Source: Scleromitrula shiraiana (lineage: Eukaryota > Ascomycota > Leotiomycetes > Helotiales > Sclerotiniaceae). From it: 64,000 bases of DNA. Made by a program: the position numbers and the translations under genes. The stretch spans positions 1,922,001 to 1,986,000 of the forward strand of contig JABELC010000004.1 in assembly GCA_028455995.1 (NCBI GenBank), given 5' to 3'. Numbering within the stretch: position 1 is the stretch's first letter; every line of letters begins with the position of its first letter. The notes beneath the pieces were generated by a model. The model did no database searches. It had not been told where the DNA came from and saw only the letters and a program-made list of their open reading frames with translations. This document shows positions 21,661 to 33,345 of the stretch, piece by piece.

Positions 21661-23348
21661 ATGGAGGGAAAATACTTAAGACGATCCCCAAGTAATAGAG
21701 GTTTTCACCATGGGAAACCAAACGATATTTACGTTGGAAGATCTAGAACCGTCCCGCCAGCTGTACCAGACATGCCACCAGATGAACTCATATTGACGCC
21801 AGAGCTACATTCAGCGGAATCCAACAGTGTCACTTTCTCCATGAGGAGCTCACCTGTCCCATTCGGTCGTTCTTCAGGAAAACAATCAGCGACACAACCA
21901 GCAATTCAATCCCCTTACAACTTTTTCCTGGAGAAGCCACCCCCAGAGTATTACAGAGGTGGAGATTCACCTGTATCTCCTGGAGTCACTGTTCTTTTGA
22001 GTCCAACAGCATATGGGGGCGATGATTCGGATGCTGAATGTATGGACTTTTTTCAAGCGTATGTGAATCCTGCGCTCGATGCGATCGTTCAAAGCTCACT
22101 GTTTCTTCATCAGTGCTACTTACCCAGGACCACGAACTGTGCAGATCATAGCGGAAAAGGTTCGAACTTCTCCTCAACCTGTCAAAGTTACAAAAAAAGC
22201 ACCCAAGCTCGGTCTTCCATCGCCAAAGACTCCGAAAGCATGGACATCCATTGTTGAACCTGATATCAGTACTCTTCCATCCAGAAATGTAAACGTTCAA
22301 CGAGATGTTGCTGAAGCTAGCAACAGACTCATGGGAGAAGTCAATCGTCCTAAACATCGACCAGAACATACACAAGAGCGATTGCCTCCGACTGTTAGTC
22401 AGAGATACCAGGCTGCTGAAGCTCCGCCAGTGATGCTTACCCAACCACCAAGAAGAACTCCTTCGCCTCAAATCTCTCACGAAAAGAAACCTTCAGATTC
22501 CTGGAAACGTCGTAGTCTTTCATTTGATGATCACGTACAAGCACAAGTCCTACAACTTCGACAACAGTCACGATCGCCTTCCAACGATAGTCAAAGTAGT
22601 CGAAGTAACAGCAGTGAACGAGGATCCAGCCGAGGATATGTGCGGGCTCAACCTCCGTCTGTCCTAAGTAGAACTATTTCGAGAACACCTAGTCCAGTCT
22701 TTGACTACGACTCGGGGACAGACTTTGACAGCGTCACAGACTTCGAGACTGATGATAAAGATTCGTGTGCAGAAGACAATGCACACCCAGAGGTCTATTG
22801 CAAGGGAGCCCAATCTAGAGAGGAAAGAAACTGGAAGTCACCGTATCAACAAGAGCGTGCTTTCGAGTCACAGGTATGCCATTTCTCAACGTCAAAGAAG
22901 GATACTGCTAACAATCCCGAAGTCAAAGCTTTCCTCTTATAGTCAATCTTCTAGACAGGTATCCAAGCCAACGACTCATCCTGTTAATGGACTTCCAATG
23001 TCGCCAAAGAGTAGCTTCCGCACAGATGGACACACGCAAGGTTACTCAAGTAGACATATCGGTGCAGAATCGAAAAGCTTTCCGCCTTCATCGGTAGTAC
23101 CTCTTCCTCGAAGAGCAAGTCCTCCTGCAATTCCAATCCATCAAGATGAGGTCAATACATACGGTGCATCCTTTGCTCCTTCCGAATCTCGCACGCCTCG
23201 GACACTGGTGTTCAACTGGCTTGCAGGAATTTCACTTGTCGCTGGACGCAGTGAACCCCCAAGAGATCATGAAGCAACTAGAAGCTCAAGGAAACCTCGA
23301 ATCTGGGGACGCAAAGCGAGACCCAAACCTGAAGAGAACTGGATTTAG
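21661..23348 (+). CDS. Hypothetical Ser/Pro/Arg-rich protein, 527 aa, three exons
   Basis: I do not recognise this protein. Exons 21661-22058, 22114-22873 and 22923-23348; introns 55 nt (GTATGT...CATCAG) and about 49 nt (GTATGC, CTAAC branch, acceptor at 22922, or alternatively 22928 in the same frame). The ATG at 21661 (MEGKYLRRSPSN) is preferred over the further upstream frame extension, which is AT-rich and looks like a leader. The product is low complexity, rich in Ser, Pro, Arg and Thr, with repeated SP/TP sites (RRTPSPQ, SRTPSPVFDYDSG) that suggest phosphorylation by proline-directed kinases, plus an acidic patch (FDYDSGTDFDSVTDFETDD). No folded domain or membrane helix is evident until a short hydrophobic stretch near the C-terminus (LVFNWLAGISLVAG), which is followed by a basic tail. 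It is probably largely disordered. Confidence 0.65.
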
Positions 23349-24871
23349 ATTACACAAGCAATGTTAAAAAGATAAGAGTGAGGTGATGTGGTGTGGTGAC
23401 GACATGATGATGACGATGATGATAAATGATGAAAAACGGATTTCGGGGGCATGTGGATGGATAGTTGGAAGAATAATATGTGGAAAAAAAGCTCAAAAGA
23501 GATAAAAAAAAGTATAAAGGGGACGGGGGGTGAAGGGGAACATTGGATCGATTTTTTACAATTTTATCAGACAAGCTGGTTTGATGTCAAAAGAACTAGA
23601 TTCACTAGGCCTAGTTTCCGGTCAATGAATTCTTCATCTCCAAAATATTATCATCCCATCTTTTGAATCGTGTTGTGATGAAGTTATTTTAAGCTCAAAA
23701 CTATTGTATAAGTACACGTAGTAGGAAATGATTAGGTTAGTTGGGTTCAGTATTTATGTCAATAACCCTGGAGCACGAAGATCTTACTCGAGATACTCGT
23801 AATTATGTATGAAATAATATCTAGCATGATTTATAACCCACCCATACAATAGACACCAAACGATTGAGTATTCCATTGCATGGAAAGTTACTCTATGAAA
23901 CGGCATATACTCAACAAAACAAACTTTTGAACTTTACTACTCAGGATTCTTTCCTGTATAAAGCCCAATGGACCATTCAGAGAAAAACCTCAGAAGGCTT
24001 TGACGGTCTGATCCCATGAAAGCGGCTATTCACAGTCGGAGTAAATAAGGCTTACCTAATAAAGTAAAGCTCCATCATAGAATAAGAATACTATGTATAC
24101 TATGTACACGAAATTTACCATTTCTCTTGACATTATTTGACAAGCAAACAAGGACAGGCGATGTACATACATACATACATACATACATACATACATACGT
24201 TATAGGTTTGTTTACTCCACTATATTCACCAAAAGGAAACACAAAACATACCTGGGCAATAATAGAGTAATAAGCCCTGAAACTGCAAGCACCCATACCT
24301 CCTAGAACTAGCAATTGGACTGAGCGGCGCAGCACCCCTGCGCGCCCTGTGTGCGATTCAACCAATCGTGAACAGCCACCAACCAACAACACCTTGATGA
24401 ATTTTAAATGTCGATTCTCTGGAGGAAAAACACAACAGAAATGAGTGAAAAGCTCGAACGGCCCACCTGTTGTTTATTAGGGCAAGGTAGGTGGTTTCTT
24501 TTTCAATAACATCGTGGCGCAGGCCTTCTACTTTACAATTATGAAGAAGGCTGGCCATGAATACCATGTTACAACAGGTAGATCTTTATTTCTTATGTAT
24601 CTCGATAACCTTACTTGATTAACCATAACTTCTCTGTCACACTGAGAAACATACGTTCACCTTCAATCGTGGGTCTGGCCGAACGTAATTTGACTGCAGT
24701 GACCACTCACTCACCACGTCCACGCCTACTTACATATACGATATATCTGCCAATCCGTCAGAGCGAAAAGGTATTTTACGGGTAGGAGGTATCGATCGGT
24801 CGGAATCAATAGCATCCCCAACATCTATACATCCATCGCTTTCCGCGCATCGACGAGCAGGTTATCGAAGA
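23349..24871. other. Intergenic region
   Basis: About 1.5 kb. It contains GAT/GATG-rich sequence at about 23395-23430 and a tetranucleotide run (see next entry). No gene was supported. Confidence 0.45.
24163..24198. repeat. (TACA)n microsatellite
   Basis: About nine perfect tetranucleotide units of ATAC/TACA are visible directly in intergenic DNA. Confidence 0.9.
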
Positions 24872-27800
24872 ATGGATTCACAAGGATCTGTACGATTTTC
24901 CCCAGATATCGAAGTCACGAATACGGCTTCACATTCACACTCTAGAATCCCTTCAATAACTCAAAATGATTCTTCAACTTACGCGGATGTTCCGGAAGGA
25001 CTTGGAATTTCTCGAATTCGCAATTCACCAAGTCCACCGAGCCCTGCGAGTACATTCCAAAGTCCTGCAATTGGCTCCGTAGTCTCACCATTATCCCCTC
25101 AACAACCTTTGTTATCGCCTGCCTGGACACAGGATGGTCTATATGGTAATGGTGGATTGGATCAGGGTCACTCGCGCAACGAATCTTTGGACGAAGAAGA
25201 TATCTCAAGAGGTAGGATTTCAGCTTTTACAGAAAGTCTAGATCATGCATTTGCAAACGGGAATGGAGAATATGAGGACCTGTCGAGGCTGAATAGTTTG
25301 CGTGCTGAAAGCAACGATGATAAACATGGTACGGATTTTTTCTCTTCACCGTAATACATGTCTTTCGTCTAACCGAATTTTGCAGGACATCTTCATAACG
25401 GTTGTGCAGCAAATGAAGATATTCATTCCCACACAACAAGTTGGTTGTCGATATCGATTCTGTTGCTCTGCATTTACTCGACAATTTTCTCCGGCCTGTT
25501 CTTCTTCGTTGCAGTTGTTCGACCCCGATACCGAGCTATATATACTGGAGGATCATTTTCACCATCTACTGCATCAGTGGTATTTACGATCTTTGCGAAA
25601 TCTATTGAACTGTCATTTGTCGCTATTTTTGTTACTTTTCTAGGGCAAGTTTTGAGTAGGAGGTCTCTTACCAAAACTTCCGATGGAGTGACAGTTGCCG
25701 AATTGACTATGCGAACATGGGTGAGTAATTTTTCCTGTTTATACCCAATTTCATGATTTCATGTCGAATAGCTTTTCTGATACTACTTGCTATTAGGTTA
25801 ATCAACCAGGTTTCATGATTACAAGACCAAAGATTGTAGTAAGGGCATTACTTTCATATTTAGGCGCAATGACATTAATTGCAGCTTGGGTAGCCATGCT
25901 CTACACGACCGCATCTGATGCTTTGGTTAATCCAAGCCTTCAATTCGGAAAGTGGGAACATAAGGTTATGAAAGGGCTTGTGCAAACAAAATATGCCAAT
26001 CAGGCATTTGTTGGACATAATTGTCAAACGCCGGTTACTTTGGGGATGGATCCAAGCTTTGCGGCTTCTACATGTGTCGATCTAGATCATGCTGGAGAAG
26101 GTGTGTAGTCTATTTCCTTGATATCACCCTGTGTGGGGGTGGGGGATGCTAATCCATGAACTAAGACGCTAAGAATCTTCAACTTTCAAATGAACAATCT
26201 AATGTCTTTACCTGTAACTCAAGATCGAACAGTCAACTACTTTGGTTGAGTATTTGATTGTTTGATCCTCAATTGCATAATATGATATCCTGGTTGTTCT
26301 CTTGAGAGATAGTTAATGAACTAGCCCCCCTTCTTCCTTTATATCACATCTCCGAACCTCCCTCCTTTCTAACCCCCAAAAAATAAGTCCGAAGCATCAC
26401 AAGACTAAAGTACTAACTTCTTAGCCTATCATAATTTCCTAGAATTCGTCCATACATGGGCCGCTATTAGTGCTGCGGGTGGCGCTGGCAATTCTTCCGA
26501 TCTTGCAAAACGTCCAAATATCACGGCCATGCTTTACGACAACACAACGGTAACAGCTGCGTGGGTTGCAACAAATACCAGTAATATGACCGCTAGCTTT
26601 GAAAAATACAACCGTATCATCAACAATGTCACAGTAGCTATGCCTCACACTAACGTTGTCGCTGCTTCTCACGATTCTGTCAATGGTATCTTCCAGCCTG
26701 CCGAACTTGGAGGTGTTGGTGAGTACATGGTTAGAGCATCTGTTGTGAGCCCGAGCATCAATGTCTTATGTGCAAACATGAACGCAACAGAGTTGTCTCC
26801 ACTCATATATGTTGACTTCCCTAACGCAAAGATAAATATGTCAAATGTCATTCCGAATCAAAAGATGGCTTGGAGTGGGTATACTGATGATATCCAAGTA
26901 AAACCCGGACATGAATATCTCAATAATACAGCAGCAGATGACATTTTTGGATGGGGCAAAAATGGTGTACAACCCCCAGTATTCCCAATGGTATGTAATT
27001 CCGGCATCTTTTGAATGTAAGATAGCTAATGTTTGCAGTTGCCGATGGATTACAATATTATATCTAACATCTCGGTGCTTGTTTACTCTAATATCACGGG
27101 TTACACTTATAGCCCATATGTTTATTTGCTTCTCAAATCAAATTTCACTACGGACTATACCGTTTGTCAAATGAGTGAGTGGATCAAACTCCAACGACAT
27201 AGCCTCCTCTTATCCACAACATAATACTAATTGTACGTTAGGTTCGTATCTGTCAACCGATTGTAGCACATCATATGCTGCTTCTGGAACTGGCGGCGTT
27301 CTTACTTCCACTTGTGAGGATCCTTATGACGAAATGGCGTATTCGAAATCTGTTGAGCCTGGCCCAATAAGCCGAAATACTGATTTCAGAAACATCTTAT
27401 CTGAATGGAGTCTTTCAATGTCTCTCAATACCGGAGCTTCAAGCGACAACGCATCGATAAATCGTATTTTAACACAGTTCGTACCGCTGCCTGCTCCTGT
27501 AGGGCTTCCTAAGCTCAATACAACTTTACCCAGTCTCGCAGAAGCTCTTGCTTCACTTTCTGGCTGTACACTTTTAACTGCTGCACAATATGCAACTTAT
27601 AAGCAGAACTGGGCACATGTCACTGATGTATTAGTTCCTGGAGTGTACGAACCGTTCAACGCCACTATATCGAGCCAGGAGTACACATCAGGTCCCCAAC
27701 AGAAATGGCAAAATGTGTTCTATCTCGTTCTAGGCCTCGTCTTCATTATCAACATCTTCTGCTTAGGATATTTCATTCGCCAGCGCGGTTTCGTGACGGA

Positions 27801-28080
27801 TTTTACGGAAACGCAAAATCTCTTTGCCCTAGCAGTTAATAGTCCGCCATCTCAGAGGCTGGGCGGAAGTTGTGGCGGGGGTCCACAGGGAGATCAACTA
27901 AGTGTTGATTTCCATGTACATCATGAGGAAAACTCGAGTCATTTCTATCTCAAAGAAGGAAATGGCGTATATAAATCGACTAGTTTTGAATTAAAGGATA
28001 GGGGGGATCCTACGGCTTTAAAATCTCGTACGGCAAGCACTTATAGTATGCTCAGCAGTAAGAGAAGAAGTAGGTTGTAA
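24872..28080 (+). CDS. Fungal-specific multi-pass membrane protein with large glycosylated loop, 878 aa, six exons
   Basis: Exons 24872-25328, 25386-25720, 25797-26100, 26425-26990, 27039-27174 and 27242-28080. Introns are 57, 76, 324, 48 and 67 nt, all with GT-AG and most with a clear branch site (TACTAAC in the 324-nt one). The first 150 residues are Ser/Pro-rich and cytosolic. Two helices follow in exon 2 (WLSISILLLCIYSTIFSGLF; the IELSFVAIFVTFLGQVLSRR region), then one in exon 3 (ALLSYLGAMTLIAAWVAMLY). A region of about 450 residues with many N-x-[ST] sequons and Cys is probably outside the cell. A last helix (VFYLVLGLVFIINIFCLGYF) precedes a cytosolic tail. The blocks PSTASVVFTIFAKSIELSF and HAGEAYHNF are conserved in ascomycete homologues often mislabelled 'mcm2 3 5 family'; there is no MCM ATPase motif. 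Function unknown, probably a plasma-membrane protein. Confidence 0.85.
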
Positions 28081-28559
28081 TAGTGTGGGGCGTTTCTTTC
28101 TTATATACTTGGAAACGGAAGTTCAAAATAAAATTTGTTTTAGAGGCGAGGCGTTTGATATCAGGGGCTGCATTATATATACCCTGTTATGAAATTATGA
28201 TGTTCATGATGAGAGGAAAGAATATCTAAAAGTTCTTACAGCCCAAAGGGGTTTCTTCAGCTAGTATTCGTATGCTGGAATAGATTTGATAGAATAATAA
28301 TTAATTGATTCCTTACAATTCCATCATATATACCAAGTTATGAATTGAGTTATTTGTTTTATCGATGGAGAACTCGGGAGTTAGTACTCTGCAAGAATCT
28401 ACCACCCATAATTTGAGTTCGATTTCTGTAAGCTCACATAATTTCGTTCATGAGAAATGTTCAACGAGAATGTTGCTCATACTATCGCATACATGTTCGC
28501 CATTAATCACCACATCCAAACATTAAATTAAGTACAAATCACCCCCTTCAACCTACCAT
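28081..28559. other. Intergenic region between convergent genes
   Basis: About 480 bp of AT-rich 3' flanks of the membrane protein (plus) and the P450 (minus). No gene or repeat was seen. Confidence 0.5.
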
Positions 28560-30394
28560 TCACCACGTAACAGGTAACTCCGCAATCCCAATATTCTGCG
28601 TGGCCGGTGTGTACTTCAACTGATCCACTGGAACCGCAATCTTCAAATTGGGTAATCTTTGATACAGTATTTCTATTTCACGATATCCATTAGCGAAATA
28701 TTTCTTCCCGTTTCTCGTTTCTCGTTTCTCGTTTCTCGTTTCTCGTTTCTCGTTTCTCGTTTCCCCGCATCAGAGGTCGAAAGAAATGAACATCTCACCA
28801 AAAACAATTTCCAACTCGGCTTTCGAGAGGTATTCCGCCTGACATCGATGGATGCCCCATCCAAAGCCCAAGACATCTTTTAGATCATGCCCGCGATGAA
28901 TATTGAACGTCTCTGCATCATGTCCAAAGAAATCTTCATCCCGATCCGCGGCTTGCACGGCACAAATCACAGCATCGCCCTTTTTGATTTGCTTCATTCA
29001 TAGAAATGCACAAATCAGCCCGAGTTCGCCAATCCAAGGTAGAGGGCCAACTCGAAAGTGGGGGAAAAAATATGAAAATGGGAGAGAACATACCGCACCA
29101 CCTATAACAACATTCCTCAAAGCAACTCTCCGACAATTCAACGCGCTCGCCGTCTGATATCTAAATATCTCGTCCACGACCTTGGAACTTAAACTGGGGT
29201 CATTTTTAAGCTCCGCGAGCTGTTCAGGGTAGGCCTCGAGGGTTAGAATTCCGAGCGTTATGCTGTTTATTATGGCTGCGTTGCCGGCGACGAGGGTGAG
29301 GTAGGCGAGGGAGCTTATTTCTTCTTTGGTGCCGATTCCTTGGTTGTACTGTTTGGAGGAGGTGGGGTTAGGGGACTGGGAGTGAAAAGGGATGGAGCGG
29401 TGGATGGATGAGAGTAGGAGAGTTTACTTGCCTGTCGGGTTAGTTCGCTGATGAGATCGTCACCGAGAGTTTCGGGTTTTCTCAATCTCTTCGCTGCTAG
29501 TCCTTTGATGTAGGCTTGAAGTCGCCTATGTGTTTTTGATTGTTTGATTAGTATCTTCATTCTCCAACTATGCAGTCAACTAGGAAATGGGAAATAAATA
29601 AATAAAAGAAAAGATCAAATACGTCTCTGAATTTTCATCCGCGTTCCTGCTGGTACTGCTCCTCACCTCGCTATCTCGAGCCAGCAACTCATAGTCCCCT
29701 CCTGGTACCCCAAGTATATGATAGATAATCTTTGTAGGGACGTGGGTCACGAAATGGTGGATTAGATCGATGGGGCCGGTCGCGCATCCGACGGCTACAA
29801 GGGAATCGATAAGCTCATTCACGGTGGAGTGAATCAAGGGCCGGAGGTTATTGATGTAGGAAGGGGTAAAAAAAGGTTGGGTTCGTTCTCTTTGTGGGAA
29901 TTAGAACGAGATGGGATAAATTGGAAGGGGCTGGATAGGAATTGTAAATACCGCTGAAGAAAATGCGCCGGATCATCAAGATTCACAAATGTAGGTGCAG
30001 AAGCTAAAGCAGCTACTCTTCCCCCTTCATGGATCTCCGGATATCCTGCTGATCTGCGGTCCTGATGCAATATCAAATTAGCTCTTTTCATCCTCGCCTC
30101 TCTCGTATCACATTGTACTGTCTGGGTTGGTAGATTGAATTTACAAGATGAACTACATACAGCAGAAAAATCCTGAGATTCAAGAACGCGACGACAATCT
30201 TTATGTTTGGTGAGAACCCATGCTTGACGATGGTCGAAGAGCTGGACTCGGGAAACGGGATTTGAATGGCGGAGGGATAGGTTTTCGGGGGCGGGATCAA
30301 TTCCCGAAGTGCGGGGGAAGGGAAAGTATGGACATGAAGATTTGGATTCGGATTCTAAGAAGGTCGAATAAGTATAGCGGTAATTTTCAGTCAT
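28560..30394 (-). CDS. CYP55A: P450 nitric oxide reductase (CYP55 / P450nor), 421 aa, seven exons
   Basis: Exons (minus) 30394-30161, 30061-29952, 29889-29623, 29525-29432, 29348-29094, 28991-28799 and 28672-28560. Introns are 99, 62, 97, 83, 102 and 126 nt; all phases agree. Intron 4 has a GC donor (GCAAGT). The fold follows P450nor: PFPRTSG and NPVSRVQLFD near the N-terminus, PTFVNLDDPAHF, an I-helix LVAGNA in place of the usual AG-x-[DE]-T, the FRYQTASAL K-helix region, and heme loop LGFGWGIHRCQAEYL with Cys370, 51 residues from the C-terminus as in known P450nor. The enzyme reduces 2 NO to N2O directly with NAD(P)H and needs no redox partner. It serves fungal denitrification and NO detoxification, in mitochondria and/or cytosol. 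The extra N-terminal residues could be a targeting peptide. Intron 6 holds a 7-bp minisatellite. Confidence 0.93.
28711..28759. repeat. Seven-copy 7-bp minisatellite (TTTCTCG) inside a P450nor intron
   Basis: Seven perfect TTTCTCG units, followed by a partial unit, lie within intron 6 (28673-28798) of the nitric oxide reductase gene. On the coding strand the unit reads CGAGAAA. The intron still has a GTGAGA donor and a CTAAT branch with a TAG acceptor, so splicing should be preserved. Confidence 0.95.
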
Positions 30395-31892
30395 GTGAAT
30401 TTGTGCTTGGTTTAATTAATGTTGCAATTTGGGAGATACCTACCTGTCATGCTTTCCTTGAAAATGCCAATTATCGATTAGAATTAGATAAATGAATGTT
30501 AGTTATACAAATCTAATTATTCATGCAGCTATACATATCCATATATATACTCATCATTAGTAGTACAAACACGTTTCTTCACACGATCGATAGATCGAAT
30601 GCGTAATGCTCGAACCTCATCCTCGTTTTCCCAAATACCCATTCATTCACCCATTACTGGATCTCATCCTTATCTGCTATCTAATTGGTGACGATTGATG
30701 AACAATCGTATGTTTTCCAGTTTCAAGGTGCTCAGTCAGCAATGCTGCAGTCGTAGCTGTCGTTTGACTTATTAGTTTACCCAGAATTTTGAGCTCGATG
30801 ATTGAATGGCTTTTTTTGGGGCTACATATGTATGGCTTCGGATTTAGATGCTGCGCTTGGATTGCATATAGGCTATCAAACTTGGATTTGGGGTATTTGA
30901 TGGATATGTAGAGAATAAACGTGTGATACCTTCCATTAAAAAGGATGTCGGGATTTACTGTTCATGTCGATTTTTCATTTGGATGCAAGCAATATCGAGG
31001 GTTTATATATGAACTTTGATTAGTTGCAAATCTGTATATTGTGTTAGTTTACACATTTATATCCTCGTTTCTACACATAGATACCTATTGTAATACCTTT
31101 CATGTCAGTATGATAAGCAATGACAGTAAAATGATCTTTAAACGCACAACATCAATCTTACTCAAATTTACATACATACAGAGTGGATTTTGTTATTATC
31201 AGACATTCATTTACGCTTTCCTCGAAAGTTGAGATTATAGACCAAAGTAGCTTCTTAAATGGGTCATTCAAGGTATGTGCTGTGGACTTCGACATTGCTT
31301 TTAAATGCGGCGGAATAGTCTTGAGAGGTCGTATTATTCCTCAATACCAGATATTGATCTGATGTAAAAGTTATCAAGGAATCACTTATGAAGGAGTGTT
31401 GGTTTATTTACAGTCTTGAGATTGATATATATATAAATATTCTGCATGCCAGTTAAAGACGATGGCATGATTATCTAATTTTGCGACACTGAATTGATTG
31501 ACATAACTGAGAGGAAACGTTTTTAGATCGATAGTTTGATCTGCCGTTTTTGAAAGTCTTGTCTATCAAGAGAAAACAGGCAGACCCAAATTGTAGGTGA
31601 AGTTTCAAACAGAGACAAAGTGGCAAAGAGGTAGAGAATTAGGTAGGATGATGACTAGTTATTACGTTGGATCAACAACTACTAGTAATGAGATATGAAA
31701 TGCGTAAAATCGTAAACCAGCCCCCTATCCTTCAGACCTTAATCCCTATGAAAACATCATCGAACCCATTTAAGTAGAAAAAAGCCCGTCAAACCGAACA
31801 ACCAGATCCAAAAAATACATATAAATTCTTGACACCGTATTCATAATCGCCATAATGGCCGCAATCATCAAGATCAAGCCACACATTCAACC
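30395..31892. other. Intergenic region
   Basis: About 1.5 kb, AT-rich, between two minus-strand genes. It is the upstream region of the P450nor gene. No recognised gene. A 5' non-coding exon for P450nor is possible because a GTAGGT donor follows an ATGACAG at about 30443-30450 (minus), but nothing confirms it. Confidence 0.4.
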
Positions 31893-32477
31893 CTATCTAT
31901 CGGAAGAATTCCATCCATTTTGCCATTGAAGACTCCTATGCATCATCAATCTCTTCTTATTATTTTCCTCTAGCACTTGCAACTGTCTTTGGTAATCTTC
32001 TAAATGGCACCTGCCTATGCCTCCTATCTGGCTGTTCGACCCACTACTCTGCATGGTTTGCGTTACAGACTCGCCGCTCCTCTTTCGTGCATTCTCCATC
32101 GCTCTCCTCTCCTGTTCCTCTAGAATTATCAATTGCATCTGATAGTCTTGTAGTTCGACTTCAGTTGGCTGCCTTCCAAGTCGTGTTTGGTATGACTGTG
32201 CGACACCTACTGGCATAATTCTGGGAATAGAATTCTGCCCCGTTTGATAAGTCTGTTGGGATTGGTTGTTGGCCTTCTTATCTTGAGCTTGCAACTCTCT
32301 CTCTGACCATTGTCCCGATGGCACTGATTCCGAGTTGGTCTCCTCGATTGAAGAAGGCCACCTTAATGGATTTTCGACCCGAGTATCAGATGACATTTGT
32401 CCGTTATCATTCGATCTCGTCGATAACTTGGAATTGCTTGAGGGAGTCCCCGATAATGTTTTGAGGTTCTCCATCAC
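31893..32477 (-). CDS. Hypothetical protein with duplicated DYQ-QL-LEE motif, 194 aa
   Basis: This is a single exon. The first ATG is at 32475-32477 and the second at 32472-32474. The N-terminal 100 residues are Ser/Asn/Gln-rich. Two similar helical motifs then occur: LQDYQMQLIILEEQERRA at about 109-126 and LEDYQRQLQVLEENNKKR at about 159-176. This [LI]-x-DYQ-x-QL-x2-LEE-x3-[KR]R pattern is a recurrent short element in otherwise unrelated ascomycete proteins (recollection, not checked). No membrane or catalytic feature is visible. The linker between the motifs is Ser/Gln-rich with KR-rich ends that could act as a nuclear signal. Function unknown. The local upstream DNA (32480-32650) is AT-rich. 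Confidence 0.65.
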   Translation of the reverse strand: MMENLKTLSGTPSSNSKLSTRSNDNGQMSSDTRVENPLRWPSSIEETNSESVPSGQWSERELQAQDKKANNQSQQTYQTGQNSIPRIMPVGVAQSYQTRLGRQPTEVELQDYQMQLIILEEQERRAMENARKRSGESVTQTMQSSGSNSQIGGIGRCHLEDYQRQLQVLEENNKKRLMMHRSLQWQNGWNSSDR

Positions 32478-32658
32478 GAAGGATTCGTCGTTTGACTCTT
32501 AGGTTGTTTTATTCTTTGGTTATTAAGCTGCAGTGAGGCACAGTAAAGGCAACACCCCTCAAATATGTAAAGTCGAAGTAGCCTTCAATAGTTTGAACTA
32601 AGTAAACAAAAAGATAAATTTTCAGTTGCTCATTGATAAAAAGGTCAAAACCATCTGA

Positions 32659-33123
32659 ATGACAGATTACGGGAACATGTTCTTTATAGAAAGAAAAGGG
32701 ATAGAGTTTGATATGTTGGTGCCTGTTGATTGGGTAGAATTAACGTGGCACAACTGCAGCGAATGCGACATTACCCAGAAAGATTTATATGAAGTGCTCC
32801 CCCGAGACCCAGTGCATATTTTCACGTCAAATGGAACTCCATTATTGATTCAATATGGATTCCGTTTATGTTTGTTTGGATGGACCTCCGTGCACATTTT
32901 GATCCAGGACCGAGGTATATAACAGTTGCCAATCCGGTCGCGTATAATGATTGGTATTGCCATGTTGACAGGTATATCTCATTCGTTCATTCATTACCAA
33001 ATAATTCAAAAATATGATGTTTATGTTGGTAATACAATATCGATATTGGAGTTGGAGGGGGGTAGGTATGTTGAAGAATTGAAGAAAGATGAATATCAAT
33101 GTGTGCTGATGCATTTCGAATAG
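32659..33123 (+). CDS. Possible two-exon hypothetical protein, 135 aa
   Basis: Exons 32659-32914 and 32972-33123 would be joined across a 57-nt intron (GTATAT...TTGACAG). Read without splicing, the frame stops six bases into the intron, and the downstream ORF is in the same frame. The composition is protein-like: MFFIERKGIEFDMLVPVDW, a CSECD motif, and an acidic/basic C-terminal part (ELEGGRYVEELKKDEYQCV). I recognise no family. The donor is weak and no clear branch site is present, so this may be a decayed gene or chance ORFs. Its 3' flank runs straight into the repeat tract starting near 33210. Confidence 0.35.
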
Positions 33124-33204
33124 AACTATACCTGTGGAGTAAAAACAACCGAAGCCGTTAACTTCCGATTGGTTGGATCTACGACTAGTATATAACCGTA
33201 AGAG

Positions 33205-33345
33205 AGTATTTATCGCTAATTCACTAATCCACTAATTCACCAATCCACTAATCCACTAATCCACTAATTTACTAATTTATTAATTTATTAATTTTCTAAT
33301 TTTTTAATTTTCTAATTTTTTAATTTTCTAATTTTGTTGGAAAAT
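33205..33345. repeat. Degenerate 8-bp tandem array (CACTAATC-type)
   Basis: CCACTAAT-like units repeat from about 33218 and grade into TTTACTAATTTATTAAT and then TTTTCTAA/TTTTTTAA units. The period of about 8 bp stays visible while the unit sequence drifts, a sign of old expansion followed by point change and re-expansion. Confidence 0.75.

Noticed and set aside
28560..30394. Two separate truncated P450 genes instead of one
   Set aside because: All fragments join in phase through six introns into a complete P450nor with family-typical spacing.
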